The notes under the pieces are model-generated. The model was not told the origin of the DNA. It ran no database searches and was given only the letters and a program-made list of their open reading frames with translations. A DNA stretch of 64,000 nt from Saprospiraceae bacterium (GTDB lineage: Bacteria; Bacteroidota; Bacteroidia; Chitinophagales; Saprospiraceae), in assembly GCA_016715985.1 (NCBI GenBank), contig JADJXD010000001.1, forward strand, positions 3,720,001 through 3,784,000. The letters are read 5' to 3'. Positions 1 to 8,757 of this stretch are shown here, in pieces. The number at the start of each line of letters is the position of its first letter. Position 1 is the first letter of the stretch. Made by a program: the position numbers and the translations under genes.

Positions 1-217
1 ACTTAACAATGAATTGTCTAAGGTTGGTTTTCGATTCCACCAAATAATTCAAACACCATATAAAGACAGAATTAAAATTGTTGGGAATAACGAAGAACTT
101 GATTTAGAAATTGATTATAATGGTGATGGTGCATTTAGTTTTATTACAGCAAAGTATTTTTCTAACCAAGTAATTTGGAGTGCTTTCATAAATTCTGTTA
201 ACCACATCAAAGTGTAA
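1..217 (+). CDS. Partial hypothetical protein, 5' end outside window
   Basis: The frame is open from the first bases of the window through a TAA at 217, so the true start lies upstream. The visible 71 residues contain a GNNEELDLEIDYNGDGAF segment of beta-strand character and no motif I recognise. The next gene starts 3 bases later, so the two are probably translated from one message and belong to one cassette. Function unknown. Confidence 0.6.
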   Translation, partial: LNNELSKVGFRFHQIIQTPYKDRIKIVGNNEELDLEIDYNGDGAFSFITAKYFSNQVIWSAFINSVNHIKV

Positions 218-220
218 ATT

Positions 221-1414
221 ATGGCTTCATTATTCGACTTTAGTCAAGCTATTTCTAAACTCAACAAAGAGAAAAAATTTGCTGAGACATTAAAGTATTT
301 CAAAGATGGCAAAAATGAATTTACGCCTGAACAAATTGGATTAAACAAATACCTCGTTTATGAGATGATTTCAGCTTTAATTGAAACAAATCATTATGAT
401 GTTATTTTCAATTTCATTGAGCAACATAAAGTGGTTTTAGAGCCAAAGAACTTTTCATATTTGCTCAAAAAATTCAAAGACAAACCCTCTGTAAATTGGA
501 CAGTCGTAAATAAGTTTTGTGATTTAGTTTCTGTAGATTCACTTGACACCGAATGTAGAACCATAGAAGTTGAACGAAAAGGAGAAAAGAAGCCAATGGA
601 ACTTGCATCAAGCAAAGAAGATTGGTTTGCTTTTAAAACAAAAGCACTATTTGAAACGCAACATTATCAAGAATGCTTCGATTTGTCAAAAGTGGCTCTT
701 GAATCATTTGAAAAATTTCACTATTCAAATGATGTTTGGTTTGCTAGAAGAATAGCATTATCAAAAAAACATCTTGGCAATTCTGCTGACGCACTAAATG
801 AATTGCTTTTAATTCTTAGACGTAAAAAGGAATGGTTTATTCAAAACGAAGTTGCTCAAATCTATAAAGAAAACGGAGACAATGAAAAGGCTTTCAAGTT
901 TGCAATAAGTGCAATCAACAATTTTGGCGACCTTGAATATAAAGTCGGCTTACTGGTATTAATCGCTGAACTTTTGGCTTTAAAAGATGAAAAGGAATTA
1001 TCCTTTAAACATTACTCATTATCAAAACTACTGCGACAGCAAGAAGAATGGAACGTTCCAAATTCAGTTTCTTCGGCATTAAGTCAATTTCCTTTTGAGC
1101 AAATTACAATTGAAAAATTACCTGATTTAAAAAGAGAGCTAAAAAAATACTGGAGCAGTTTTAATCCACAGCAGACATCACCAAAACAAAATACAACCCA
1201 AAGACAAACGGGAAAAATTGACAGGATTTTACACAATGACGAAAAGGGTGCAGACGGTTTCATCAAATCTGACGGCAACAAATCAGTTTACTTTCGAGTA
1301 AATGCGACAGAAGAAATTATTAAAAAAATAGTGGTAGGTTTAGAAGTGGAGTTTAAAGTATTACCAGCGACAGAAGACAAAAAAGAAAAAGCAGTTCAAT
1401 TAAAGACAAAATAA
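221..1414 (+). CDS. TPR-like helical protein with C-terminal cold-shock-like domain
   Basis: This 397-residue protein has a long helical N-terminal part (about residues 1-300). Spaced helix pairs such as ALFETQHYQECFDLSKVAL and EVAQIYKENGDNEKAFKFA resemble tetratricopeptide repeats. After a polar linker rich in Q and T (about 310-330) the last 65 residues read GKIDRI...EKGADGFI...VYFRV...GLEVEF, the spacing of a cold-shock/S1-like OB fold that binds single-stranded nucleic acid. Cytoplasmic location is inferred from the lack of a signal peptide. It follows the partial gene by 3 bases. The TPR plus CSD pairing suggests an RNA- or ssDNA-binding scaffold; this is inference. Confidence 0.75.
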   Translation: MASLFDFSQAISKLNKEKKFAETLKYFKDGKNEFTPEQIGLNKYLVYEMISALIETNHYDVIFNFIEQHKVVLEPKNFSYLLKKFKDKPSVNWTVVNKFCDLVSVDSLDTECRTIEVERKGEKKPMELASSKEDWFAFKTKALFETQHYQECFDLSKVALESFEKFHYSNDVWFARRIALSKKHLGNSADALNELLLILRRKKEWFIQNEVAQIYKENGDNEKAFKFAISAINNFGDLEYKVGLLVLIAELLALKDEKELSFKHYSLSKLLRQQEEWNVPNSVSSALSQFPFEQITIEKLPDLKRELKKYWSSFNPQQTSPKQNTTQRQTGKIDRILHNDEKGADGFIKSDGNKSVYFRVNATEEIIKKIVVGLEVEFKVLPATEDKKEKAVQLKTK

Positions 1415-1426
1415 AAGCCAAAGCAT

Positions 1427-1493
1427 TTGGTAGCACATTTGCAGTTTTTCCAAACGCACAATGCCAAACAAAAAACTGCAAAAGAGCTACCAA
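1427..1493. repeat. Long inverted repeat downstream of the TPR-CSD gene
   Basis: Arms TTGGTAGC...TTTGCAGTTTTT and AAAAACTGCAAA...GCTACCAA are complementary in two blocks separated by small bulges. The geometry resembles an attC, but there is no GTT core at the right end. It could be a decayed attC, a transcription stop or an RNA hairpin. Confidence 0.5.
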
Positions 1494-1553
1494 GCCAACG
1501 CACAACGACACGACAATGGATAGACAAACAACAACCGAGAAAGAAGGGCGAAC

Positions 1554-1685
1554 GCATAACAGCGGTTTGGCAAAAGTGGCGGTTCAGTGCTCCGCAGACA
1601 CATTTGTGGTTAATCAAAGTTTAGTTCTTCGCATCAACATTTGTGGTGAAAATCGCCACCTTCGCCAAGCCGCAAACCGTTAGCA
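1554..1685 (+). other. attC site 1 (long type)
   Basis: Core ..GCATAAC at the left and GTTAGCA at 1679. Arms AGCGGTTTGGC...TGGCG and CGCCA...GCCAAGCCGCAAACCG pair. The loop carries two copies of TTTGTGGT. Confidence 0.9.
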
Positions 1686-1693
1686 ATAATCAA

Positions 1694-3025
1694 ATGAAGA
1701 AAATACTAATTAATATAGGTCTACTAATATTAAATCTTAACCTTTCAGGACAAATGGAAATCAAAAAGAATCTAACCGACTTAGAGATTAAAGAAATAAA
1801 ATTAGAGTTTGAATCCGTACAGCCAAATAGCCATAAGCTTGCTCAAGAATTTAAGGTTATTGATAAAATAAATATTGCTGAATTTCTAAATTCCAGTTTT
1901 GACAAAGAATTAGCTCTTTTAGCAAAGCAAAAAGATGCAATTACTGTAATTCAGTTTACAGAGCATCTAATAGAAAATATAGATAGCAATCAAAATCTAT
2001 TTTTTATTCCAGAAAACAATGTATTTCTCAATCTTTATAAAAAAGCAACAACTGAAATTGAACAACAAGCGATAACTGAAATACTGAGAAGTTACCTATC
2101 GAAATGCCAAGACATATATTATATTAATTGGCTTTATGGCCTAAATCTACTAAGTAAATATGATACAAAGAGTAATATAAACAATTTGGCTAAGTCAAAA
2201 TTCGACAAAATTGAACCCGATCATTTATTTGAAGTGATTTACTTTCTAATGCCATCTTCTGACAAAAATCAATTAGATAAATGGATAGGAAAAATTAACA
2301 ATGATATTTCAAATCCGTCACATAAAATCAGTCTTCTTTATCAACTGATTAAAAATTGTGAACTTACAAATTCTCAACAGGAACAGGTTGTTCTAATTTT
2401 GGATAGAATTAATTCAAATGAAATCAATTATGACAGTAAGGCTTGTGTTGAAACAATTAGATACGATATAAATTCAGAACATCAAATACCTTTAGATTAT
2501 CTCTATTCATTCTCGAATAAGCAGATTATACAATTTTTAAGAAGTAATTTAAAAAAAGAAATTCCAAATTACGTAGAACATTTGATTGACGTTAAATTTG
2601 TTGGAACTTACTTTAGAAGAAACGAAGCAATACTCAGTTGGATACTTAAATATTCAGAAACTGCGAGTAGTTACTATGCACAACCAGAACAAATAGCTCT
2701 TTTGGATAACAAATTTTATAATGAAGTATTTCAGTTTGTATTTTCTGATTTAAAAGGGCCTATATATAGTTACCTAATTCAAGGATACAATCAGGAGCAA
2801 ATTAAACTTAAGACATTGGTTGACAAAACTCTGTATTCGAAATCGATAGTATTTAATGATACGATGCCAGTAGGCTATCAAATAGAAGAATATATAAATG
2901 ATATACATAAATCAGAAGAATCCTTTAAACGTTTAAATCAAGTAAGCTTTGATTATCCAATGTTTATTTGTGAGACTAAAGAAAACTATCTAAAACTAAA
3001 AACGAAATTCAACCTAAAAGAATGA
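1694..3025 (+). CDS. Hypothetical exported helical protein (443 aa)
   Basis: I start it at the ATG nine bases after the attC core, because the next residues (MKKILINIGLLILNLNLSGQ) form a signal peptide. An upstream in-frame start would lie inside the attC. The mature part is low-complexity helical, rich in K, N, I and E, with no catalytic motif that I recognise. It is the only gene of its cassette. The signal peptide predicts export across the inner membrane; the function is unknown. Confidence 0.65.
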   Translation: MKKILINIGLLILNLNLSGQMEIKKNLTDLEIKEIKLEFESVQPNSHKLAQEFKVIDKINIAEFLNSSFDKELALLAKQKDAITVIQFTEHLIENIDSNQNLFFIPENNVFLNLYKKATTEIEQQAITEILRSYLSKCQDIYYINWLYGLNLLSKYDTKSNINNLAKSKFDKIEPDHLFEVIYFLMPSSDKNQLDKWIGKINNDISNPSHKISLLYQLIKNCELTNSQQEQVVLILDRINSNEINYDSKACVETIRYDINSEHQIPLDYLYSFSNKQIIQFLRSNLKKEIPNYVEHLIDVKFVGTYFRRNEAILSWILKYSETASSYYAQPEQIALLDNKFYNEVFQFVFSDLKGPIYSYLIQGYNQEQIKLKTLVDKTLYSKSIVFNDTMPVGYQIEEYINDIHKSEESFKRLNQVSFDYPMFICETKENYLKLKTKFNLKE

Positions 3026-3030
3026 CTATT

Positions 3031-3097
3031 GCTAACACAGGCTTTGATGAACATGCCGCCCTATCGGGACGGCACGTCACAAAGCCAACCGTTATAC
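3031..3097 (+). other. attC site 2 (short type)
   Basis: GCTAAC at the left, GTTATAC at 3091. Arms AGGCTTTGATG and CGTCACAAAGCC pair, and the tip GCCGCCCTATCGGGACGGC is an almost perfect hairpin. Confidence 0.92.
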
Positions 3098-3152
3098 AGG
3101 ATTAAATAAAAATACAACCTTCTTTTAACATTACAACTAAAATTTAAAAACA

Positions 3153-3455
3153 ATGATCGACCAACATCTAGCAAAAGCATCCAAAGAACTTTATGAAAGA
3201 TATAAATCAATTGAAAATCCAACATATCTTGACCTTTATCTTGTCCTTCAAAATCTAATAACAATTTACGAACTTTCAGAAAAATCATTATTTAATGAAG
3301 GATTTTACCATATATACTTAGCTGCTAAAAAATTTATTGATTATAAACCAGATCAACCAGAAGGACATTTTAGCGGACTTCAAAGAGAGTTAAACTATAC
3401 GGTCACTAATCTTCCTTACTTATTGGATACAAATCGAAATCATAAAGATGATTAA
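3153..3455 (+). CDS. Small hypothetical protein of a convergent cassette pair
   Basis: A 100-residue protein starting MIDQHLAKASKELYERY, mostly helical, with no recognised domain. Its 3' end overlaps the 3' end of a convergent minus-strand frame by 50 bases. The same convergent layout, with different proteins, recurs in the cassette at 14794-15463, so both frames may be real. Function unknown. Start is the first ATG, about 55 bases after the attC core. Confidence 0.55.
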   Translation: MIDQHLAKASKELYERYKSIENPTYLDLYLVLQNLITIYELSEKSLFNEGFYHIYLAAKKFIDYKPDQPEGHFSGLQRELNYTVTNLPYLLDTNRNHKDD

Positions 3456-3705
3456 ATAAAAATTCCAAATCTGATATTTCTTTAATTTTAAATCGGTGAA
3501 CAATTGTAAATGGTTTTGCACCTTCTAAAATAGAAGATATTGAAACAACTGGCAACAAATTAGTATTACCTTTTTCAAACAACAGTTGATAAGTACACTT
3601 ATTATCTTTCGAACATTGACTAAAGGTTGTCAATCCAAGAGACACTTCTTTATTTATTACCTTTTTAAAACCGTTTTCTTCAACAAATTTAAAAAACTTT
3701 TCCAT
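3406..3705 (-). CDS. Small hypothetical protein, antisense in its cassette
   Basis: Reads MEKFFKFVEENGFKKVINK and continues for about 99 residues with a plausible mixed alpha/beta composition. An ATG three codons upstream (3714) is an alternative start. It runs against the cassette direction, with its start close to the left core of attC 3 and its end overlapping the + strand gene. No family is recognised. Convergent overlapping pairs can be antisense-regulated, but nothing in the sequence proves that. Confidence 0.5.
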   Translation of the reverse strand: MEKFFKFVEENGFKKVINKEVSLGLTTFSQCSKDNKCTYQLLFEKGNTNLLPVVSISSILEGAKPFTIVHRFKIKEISDLEFLFNHLYDFDLYPISKED

Positions 3706-3730
3706 GATAAACAAACAGAGAATAACCCTG

Positions 3731-3867
3731 TATAACAGGCGTTTTACGAAAGTGTCTCCTAAATCATTCGTTCACCGCCTCGGTTAAAAAATAAAATTCA
3801 AACCCTAAAATCCCGCTCCTAACTTTTGTGAAGGGAGACACCTTCGTAAAGCGCAGGACCGTTAGAT
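3731..3867 (+). other. attC site 3 (137-nt type)
   Basis: TATAAC at the left, GTTAGAT at 3861. Arms GCGTTTTACGAAAGTGTCTCC and GGGAGACACCTTCGTAAAGCGC pair almost fully. The same type recurs at 15333 and 16003. Confidence 0.92.
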
Positions 3868-3892
3868 ACGATTAAATAAAAACATAAAATAA

Positions 3893-4261
3893 ATGAAAAT
3901 GAAAATTGATGATTTTACCCCAAGTTCACTCTTGCTACAAACAAGAATATCTCCAAATGCAAAATTAACTTTAGTTTTTGATAATGATGAAGATCCAATA
4001 TCGTTTTTCGAAAACTACATTGTAAATTCTTCATTACAACTACTTATTTCAAAATCGAAAAGAAATACGTATTTACTTAGCTTTATGTTCCCAAAACATG
4101 ACTATACTTTAACAATGGAGCCTCCAGAAACAGAAAATAGTGTATATGAAGAAATGCTTGATAAACAGATAGAAATATTTTGCGGATACAAACTACCTGA
4201 TGGTAAAATAAACGCTTATCATAAATCATATTTTCTTGAGAACAAAATAACACTTAATTAA
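3893..4261 (+). CDS. Hypothetical protein (122 aa), single-gene cassette
   Basis: Begins MKMKIDDFTPSSLLLQTR (a second ATG two codons on is possible) and alternates beta-like stretches (KLTLVFDNDED, TYLLSFMFPKHDYTL) with a C-terminal helix. There is no signal peptide, membrane segment or known motif. The gene starts about 30 bases after the attC 3 core. About 130 bases without a credible gene separate its stop from attC 4. Confidence 0.6.
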   Translation: MKMKIDDFTPSSLLLQTRISPNAKLTLVFDNDEDPISFFENYIVNSSLQLLISKSKRNTYLLSFMFPKHDYTLTMEPPETENSVYEEMLDKQIEIFCGYKLPDGKINAYHKSYFLENKITLN

Positions 4262-4390
4262 AATTTTTAACAACATCCACTTTTGAATACGAATCAAAAC
4301 TTGTAACTTCTATTAAGATATACATAATACATTTTTTAACACCGCTAAAATAATTACGATTGATCAACCAGCGGCAAATCGAAAAACCGT

Positions 4391-4456
4391 ATCTAACAAT
4401 GTATAAGACGATATTTTTCTTATCAGAAAAAACATCGCTTATACTAGCCGTTATGC
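4391..4456 (+). other. attC site 4 (short type)
   Basis: ATCTAAC at the left, GTTATGC at 4450. Arms TGTATAAGACGAT and ATCGCTTATACTA pair. The next gene's possible ATG overlaps the right core. Confidence 0.85.
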
Positions 4457-4473
4457 CCAATGCTAAAAAGACA

Positions 4474-5052
4474 ATGAAAATATCGCCAGACATACAAACT
4501 TTTCTCGACAAAGACAGCACGAAAAACTTTTTAAAGGTTGCCGGAAAGTTTATTGAAATAGTTGAAACGAAAAATATTTCAAACGAACAATTTTACAGAC
4601 AAGCACACGAAACATTAATAGACCTTTACTCAGGCGGACACAAACTGGAACAAATTGATTTAAAATACTCAAGCGTTGACAGTGACTTCGGTGAGACAGA
4701 CGATGAGTTTTTCAGAAATCAGAATCAAGCACTTATATCGACTCTTGGAAAAGACTGTTTTTATTGGGAAGTTTTTGACCCGACATACACCGAACAAGAC
4801 AACGGACAACCAGGACAAGGCTGGAAAATAACAGACAAAGAACCAACGCAAGGCTGGCTCATTGACGACTTCGCAGACATTTACCGCGACTTGAAAATAG
4901 AAATAGAAAAGTTGAAAATAGGAACGGACGAAGCTATAGAAGACGCATTATGGCAAATGAAATGGAGTTTTATAAATCATTGGGGACATCATTGCATCAA
5001 TGCTTTGAGATACTTACATTATTTAAGGTATGACGGAAAACTAGCAATGTAA
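4474..5052 (+). CDS. DUF5063-like protein
   Basis: About 192 residues from the chosen ATG; an ATG at 4453 inside the attC core is an alternative. The pattern of an N-terminal helix (FLKVAGKFIEIVET), a central CFYWEVFDP segment and a C-terminal block DDFADIYRDLK...EDALWQMKWSFINHWG...NALRYLHYL matches what I know of DUF5063 proteins, common in Bacteroidota and of unknown function. It is soluble with no catalytic motif. It is the sole gene between attC 4 and attC 5. The family call rests on remembered pattern, not on a search. Confidence 0.7.
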   Translation: MKISPDIQTFLDKDSTKNFLKVAGKFIEIVETKNISNEQFYRQAHETLIDLYSGGHKLEQIDLKYSSVDSDFGETDDEFFRNQNQALISTLGKDCFYWEVFDPTYTEQDNGQPGQGWKITDKEPTQGWLIDDFADIYRDLKIEIEKLKIGTDEAIEDALWQMKWSFINHWGHHCINALRYLHYLRYDGKLAM

Positions 5053-5103
5053 TTTTTATAAACTCGTGGACAGAAATAGCATAATCGGACGAAGAAGCAC
5101 AGG

Positions 5104-5235
5104 GCATAACAGCACCTACCCAAAAGGCGGGGTTTCGTGCTCTAAAGACAGATTTGTGGTTATTGAAACTTTTGTACTTTTAATCAACATTTGTGGTGAA
5201 TCGCCCGCCCTTCGGGTAGCTGCAAAACGTTATCT
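5104..5235 (+). other. attC site 5 (long type)
   Basis: GCATAAC at the left, GTTATCT at 5229. Arms AGCACCTACCCAAAAGGCGGGG and CCCGCCCTTCGGGTAGCTGC pair. The loop again has two TTTGTGGT motifs. Confidence 0.9.
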
Positions 5236-5254
5236 GGAACCAAAATAAAAGAAA

Positions 5255-6064
5255 ATGAGAATTAAACCTAAAGTAATGTGCGATACTATGATTTGGTATG
5301 ATGTTCTTTCTGGACAAGCTTTATTGGACAAAGAAAATTTTGAATATTACGGCAGCGTATCTAACATTTCGGATTTCTTATCTTCCGATAAAATGAAAAA
5401 ACCAGGAGAAGAAGAAACTAAATTAAAGAATGCAATTAAATCAATGAACGAAAATTCAACAGATATAATAATGCTAGATCCTACAACAGTAGGAGCAATT
5501 TCTTGGTTTAAATTAGAGATTAACGAAGAAGAAACTAAAGAAATTAAAACTGTATATGAAGAACTATTAAGATATGCATATGATGAAGTTAACGGTATTG
5601 AAGGCCCAACAATTACAAGTCTTATTGAAACTAAAGAAAGATTCCGAAAAGGCAGTATTAATACCAAAAGTCAATTAGAAGAATTATTTAAAATTGGCAA
5701 TCATAATGAAGATCAAAAACATGAAGTAATTTTAGGCAACATACTCAGATGGTTACTAAGTGAATGGAATAAAATGAACGGGACGAACTTTAGTGAAGAA
5801 CAGGTAGCAAATTGGGATGCAATATCTGTTTTTGTAAAAACATATACTGAGTTTCTTAAAACTGTTAATATAAACGAACCTCCTAATAAAAATACAATGA
5901 TTGATTTGCTTCAACTTTTATATATTAGAACAAATGAACCAACTTTAATATGGACAACTGAGAAAAAAATTACGAACAAAATTAAATTGGCATTTCATGA
6001 GGATCAATGGAAGGATATAATATATCAAGAATATTTAAATCACTATGAATCAAACGAAAAATGA
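5255..6064 (+). CDS. Hypothetical protein with PIN-like features
   Basis: A 269-residue soluble protein. The N-terminus (KVMCDTMIWYDVLSG) has an early aspartate after a hydrophobic strand followed by a helix. Near the end NTMIDLLQLLYI...TLIWTTEKK resembles the second acidic helix and T-T-E strand of PIN nucleases. The middle is helical and charged, longer than in a minimal PIN toxin (about 130 aa). No antitoxin-like gene accompanies it. I infer a PIN-like ribonuclease fold; the assignment is tentative, as the usual four acidic residues cannot be placed with certainty. Confidence 0.55.
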   Translation: MRIKPKVMCDTMIWYDVLSGQALLDKENFEYYGSVSNISDFLSSDKMKKPGEEETKLKNAIKSMNENSTDIIMLDPTTVGAISWFKLEINEEETKEIKTVYEELLRYAYDEVNGIEGPTITSLIETKERFRKGSINTKSQLEELFKIGNHNEDQKHEVILGNILRWLLSEWNKMNGTNFSEEQVANWDAISVFVKTYTEFLKTVNINEPPNKNTMIDLLQLLYIRTNEPTLIWTTEKKITNKIKLAFHEDQWKDIIYQEYLNHYESNEK

Positions 6065-6073
6065 AAAGCCTCC

Positions 6074-6140
6074 AGATAACAACGGTTATGATGATAGATT
6101 CGCTAACGCTTCATCCATCACATAGCCTTGGACGTTATAC
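6074..6140 (+). other. attC site 6 (short type)
   Basis: AGATAAC at the left, GTTATAC at 6134. Arms GGTTATGATGA and TCACATAGCC pair with an AT-rich tip hairpin. Confidence 0.9.
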
Positions 6141-6157
6141 AGCATTTTAAAACGAAC

Positions 6158-7693
6158 ATGGAAATAATTGACAATCTTTCTGAAAACAACAATCACAAGA
6201 AATACATTCTTGACATGATAAATAAGTCGGACGAATTGTTTATTACAAGTCCATATTTAATGAGAGACTTTAAAGTTCTATTTGACAACGAAGTCTTAAA
6301 TGGGATAAAAAAAATCAATTTAATAACCACCTTACAGCCTAATTCCCTTGACCAAATAAAGAAAGTGTATTCCCTTAAATCCCTAATTGAGATACCTAGA
6401 ATTAAATCAGGAGAAATTGAGTGTAAGATTTCATTAAACAATAAACTACACGGCAAAATTTATATTTTCAAGAATTCTAGTAATTACGTTGGTGGTTTAA
6501 TTAGTTCTGCAAATTTTACTGACAGTGGGCTTTATATAAACCATGAATGGGGTATTACAATAACCGAAGTAGATAGTTTGATTAAACTTGAAGAATCAAT
6601 AAAAAACACCATAGAACCTAAATTTGAATTTCTATCGCACAAAAGTATCCTTCGGTTACTAAATCATTTGAACTCATATATCGATTCTAAAGGGAAACCT
6701 GTTGATGATGAAATTGAACTTGATTTAACCGAACATTTAGAAACCGAAGAAGAAGAAAAGAAAAAATCTATTGAAGGTGGTGGTTCAATTCGAACTAATG
6801 AATATAAAATTACAGAACAATATTTAGCCACATGGCAAACTTTTTTTAATGAATTTGTTGAGTTTAAAAAGAAAAGCAATCAAGTGACTGTTCCTCGTGA
6901 CTATGAAAATCATTCTCTATACACATGGTATCGAAAACAAAAAGTATTTAATGCCAATGGAACAATACCCCCCGAACACAAGGAAAAGTTAGAAAAGGTT
7001 GGCTTTTATTTTGGTGATGGACATGAAATAAGATGGGCTAGAATTTGGGAAGAGAACTACGAATTTCTAAAAGCATATTATGATGAATACGGAAACTCTG
7101 ATGTCCCACATACTCGTGACAAGAATGATACTTTTTATTCGTTAGGGAATTGGGTGGCAATGCAAAAAACCTATAACAATCAAGAAGTATTAAGTGATTA
7201 CAAAATTGAAAAGTTAAATGATTTAGATTTTATATGGGCTAAAGGTTCTCCAAAATTCAATCTTAAAAATAATCAATGGTCGGCAAAATATAAAGAATTA
7301 AAAGAGTGGACAGTAAAGTACGGTGATGCTCATGTTCCACAGACAAATCCAGACGGCACTAAAAATAAACTTGGAAAATGGTTAAATGACCAAAGACATT
7401 TAAAACGAAAAGGAAGGAAAAGGTCGGACGGAACAATAAGATTCCTAGAAGAAGAAAGAGTTAATTTATTGCTTGAAATTGGAGTAGATTTTGACCATGA
7501 AACAAACAAACATGTTGACTCTTTTGAAAAGCAAGTACAGGAATTTTTAAGTTTTAGATTCCAATATCCAGCCTTAGACCCACCGTCAGGGAGTTTTATA
7601 AAGGAAAGAGAAAATTTGGCTCAATGGCGACACAGGTTTGACAAATTACCAGAATGGAAACAAAAACGACTAAAAGACGAGAAAATAATATAA
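6158..7693 (+). CDS. Phospholipase D-like nuclease with helicase-associated (HA) repeats
   Basis: About 511 residues from the ATG at 6158, just past the attC; the longer frame would start in the attC. Residues 20-170 form a single PLD-like domain with H98, K100 (LHGKIYIF) and the downstream SSANFTDSG asparagine, the catalytic signature of PLD-family nucleases. After an acidic linker (about 195-215), residues about 225-450 contain at least three helicase-associated repeats, each with an aromatic start, a VP turn and a LG.W...QK/QR ending (VPHTRDK, SLGNWVAMQK; HVPQTNPD, LGKWLNDQR). HA repeats normally follow SF2 helicases. Here the helicase is absent, so the protein looks like a nuclease tethered to DNA-binding repeats. 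A role in defence is inference. Confidence 0.8.
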   Translation: MEIIDNLSENNNHKKYILDMINKSDELFITSPYLMRDFKVLFDNEVLNGIKKINLITTLQPNSLDQIKKVYSLKSLIEIPRIKSGEIECKISLNNKLHGKIYIFKNSSNYVGGLISSANFTDSGLYINHEWGITITEVDSLIKLEESIKNTIEPKFEFLSHKSILRLLNHLNSYIDSKGKPVDDEIELDLTEHLETEEEEKKKSIEGGGSIRTNEYKITEQYLATWQTFFNEFVEFKKKSNQVTVPRDYENHSLYTWYRKQKVFNANGTIPPEHKEKLEKVGFYFGDGHEIRWARIWEENYEFLKAYYDEYGNSDVPHTRDKNDTFYSLGNWVAMQKTYNNQEVLSDYKIEKLNDLDFIWAKGSPKFNLKNNQWSAKYKELKEWTVKYGDAHVPQTNPDGTKNKLGKWLNDQRHLKRKGRKRSDGTIRFLEEERVNLLLEIGVDFDHETNKHVDSFEKQVQEFLSFRFQYPALDPPSGSFIKERENLAQWRHRFDKLPEWKQKRLKDEKII

Positions 7694-7700
7694 AAACGCT

Positions 7701-7832
7701 GTATAACAGGCGTTTGGCAAAAAAGCGGGTTCAGTGCTTAAATGAAGCTTTGTGCTTCGTATCAAGTTCAGTGCTGGCAGACAGTTTAGTGCTTCGAAAT
7801 CCGCTTCTTCGCCAAGCGCCCAAACGTTATCG
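7701..7832 (+). other. attC site 7 (long type)
   Basis: GTATAAC at the left, GTTATCG at 7826. Arms GGCGTTTGGC..GCGGG and CCGC..GCCAAGCGCC pair. It is nearly identical to attC 8, so the two-gene cassette between them is flanked by matching sites. Confidence 0.93.
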
Positions 7833-8391
7833 GTCAGGCTAAAAGACGACACAACAAGAAATAAATGGCATTAGACAACAAGATATTAGAGAAGTATAAA
7901 AGTGACTTGGTTCGAAAAGGCAACGACCCTAAAACGGCAACACTTTACTCAAAGTGGTTATGGGACATTTGCGATTATTTTGACATTGAAGACCCAATAA
8001 CACTTGACTTTGAAGAAGTGAAGGAATTCATTGAACATACCATAAAGAAAAGACCAGCAAACACCGTTAATACAGCATTTCACTCTTTCATTTATTTCTT
8101 TAACAAATTAAACAAGAAAAACTTTCCGTTTGACTCAATAACAAGACCTAAGAGAGAGAGAAATACTGAAGTTGAAATTTTTACAGCAGAAGAAATCATT
8201 AAGCTACTTGACAGTGCAGAAAGACCAAAACACAAAGCCGCTCTAATGTTGATGTATTCTTGTGGCTTGGACATTGGAGAACTAACTCAAATTCTTCTTG
8301 GCGACATTAATTCAACAAAAAATACACTGTCTGTTAGAAACTCAAAAGGTAAAATCTATAGAGAAGCTGCACTTCCAAAACTTGTAATACA

Positions 8392-8399
8392 ACAACTCC
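8392..8399. repeat. IS66-1 target duplication, left copy
   Basis: ACAACTCC occurs immediately left of the element and again at 10692-10699, the 8-bp duplication expected of IS66. Confidence 0.95.
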
Positions 8400-8446
8400 G
8401 TAAGCATCCGACTAACTCCATATTGCAAATCAGCTCTCCGCTATAT

Positions 8447-8454
8447 TACCTTTG
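8447..8454 (+). promoter_or_regulatory. IS66 promoter -7 box (TACCTTTG)
   Basis: TACCTTTG fits the Bacteroidota TAnnTTTG element, with a TTG about 21 bases upstream and the tnpA ATG 15 bases downstream. The same sequence occurs in all three IS66 copies. Confidence 0.55.
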
Positions 8455-8469
8455 CTAAAAAATTTAGCA

Positions 8470-8757
8470 ATGCGATACAACAAAGAACAAATTGGTCAGT
8501 GGGTATCAGAATGGGAGCAATCCGGGCTGAGCATCAGTAAATATTGTGATGGAAAACCTTTTGACAAGAGCACTTTTTACAACTGGCACAAAAAGTCAGT
8601 TGTTCCATCCGGTACAAAACAGAACAATAAATTTGTACCACTTCAAGTGACTCCCGCATTTATCCCTCACATGAGCATTCATTACCCTAATGGTGTTAGA
8701 GTTGATGTACATATGTTTATGAGCATTGAAGATGTCAGAGCCTTGACAGGATGTTAG
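8470..8757 (+). CDS. tnpA: IS66 accessory protein TnpA, copy 1
   Basis: About 95 residues from the ATG (MRYNKEQIGQW). Helix-turn-helix-like text WEQSGLSISKYCDGKPFDKSTFYNWHKK is typical of the IS66 first protein. The end overlaps tnpB by 7 bases, suggesting translational coupling. Intact in this copy, broken in copy 2. Confidence 0.9.
   Translation: MRYNKEQIGQWVSEWEQSGLSISKYCDGKPFDKSTFYNWHKKSVVPSGTKQNNKFVPLQVTPAFIPHMSIHYPNGVRVDVHMFMSIEDVRALTGC

Noticed and set aside
1427..1624. Small + strand frame overlapping attC 1
   Set aside because: Its codons come from the palindromes; no homologous look.
4254..4520. 88-codon minus-strand frame
   Set aside because: It is antisense to attC 4 and the DUF5063 gene start, with no protein-like features.
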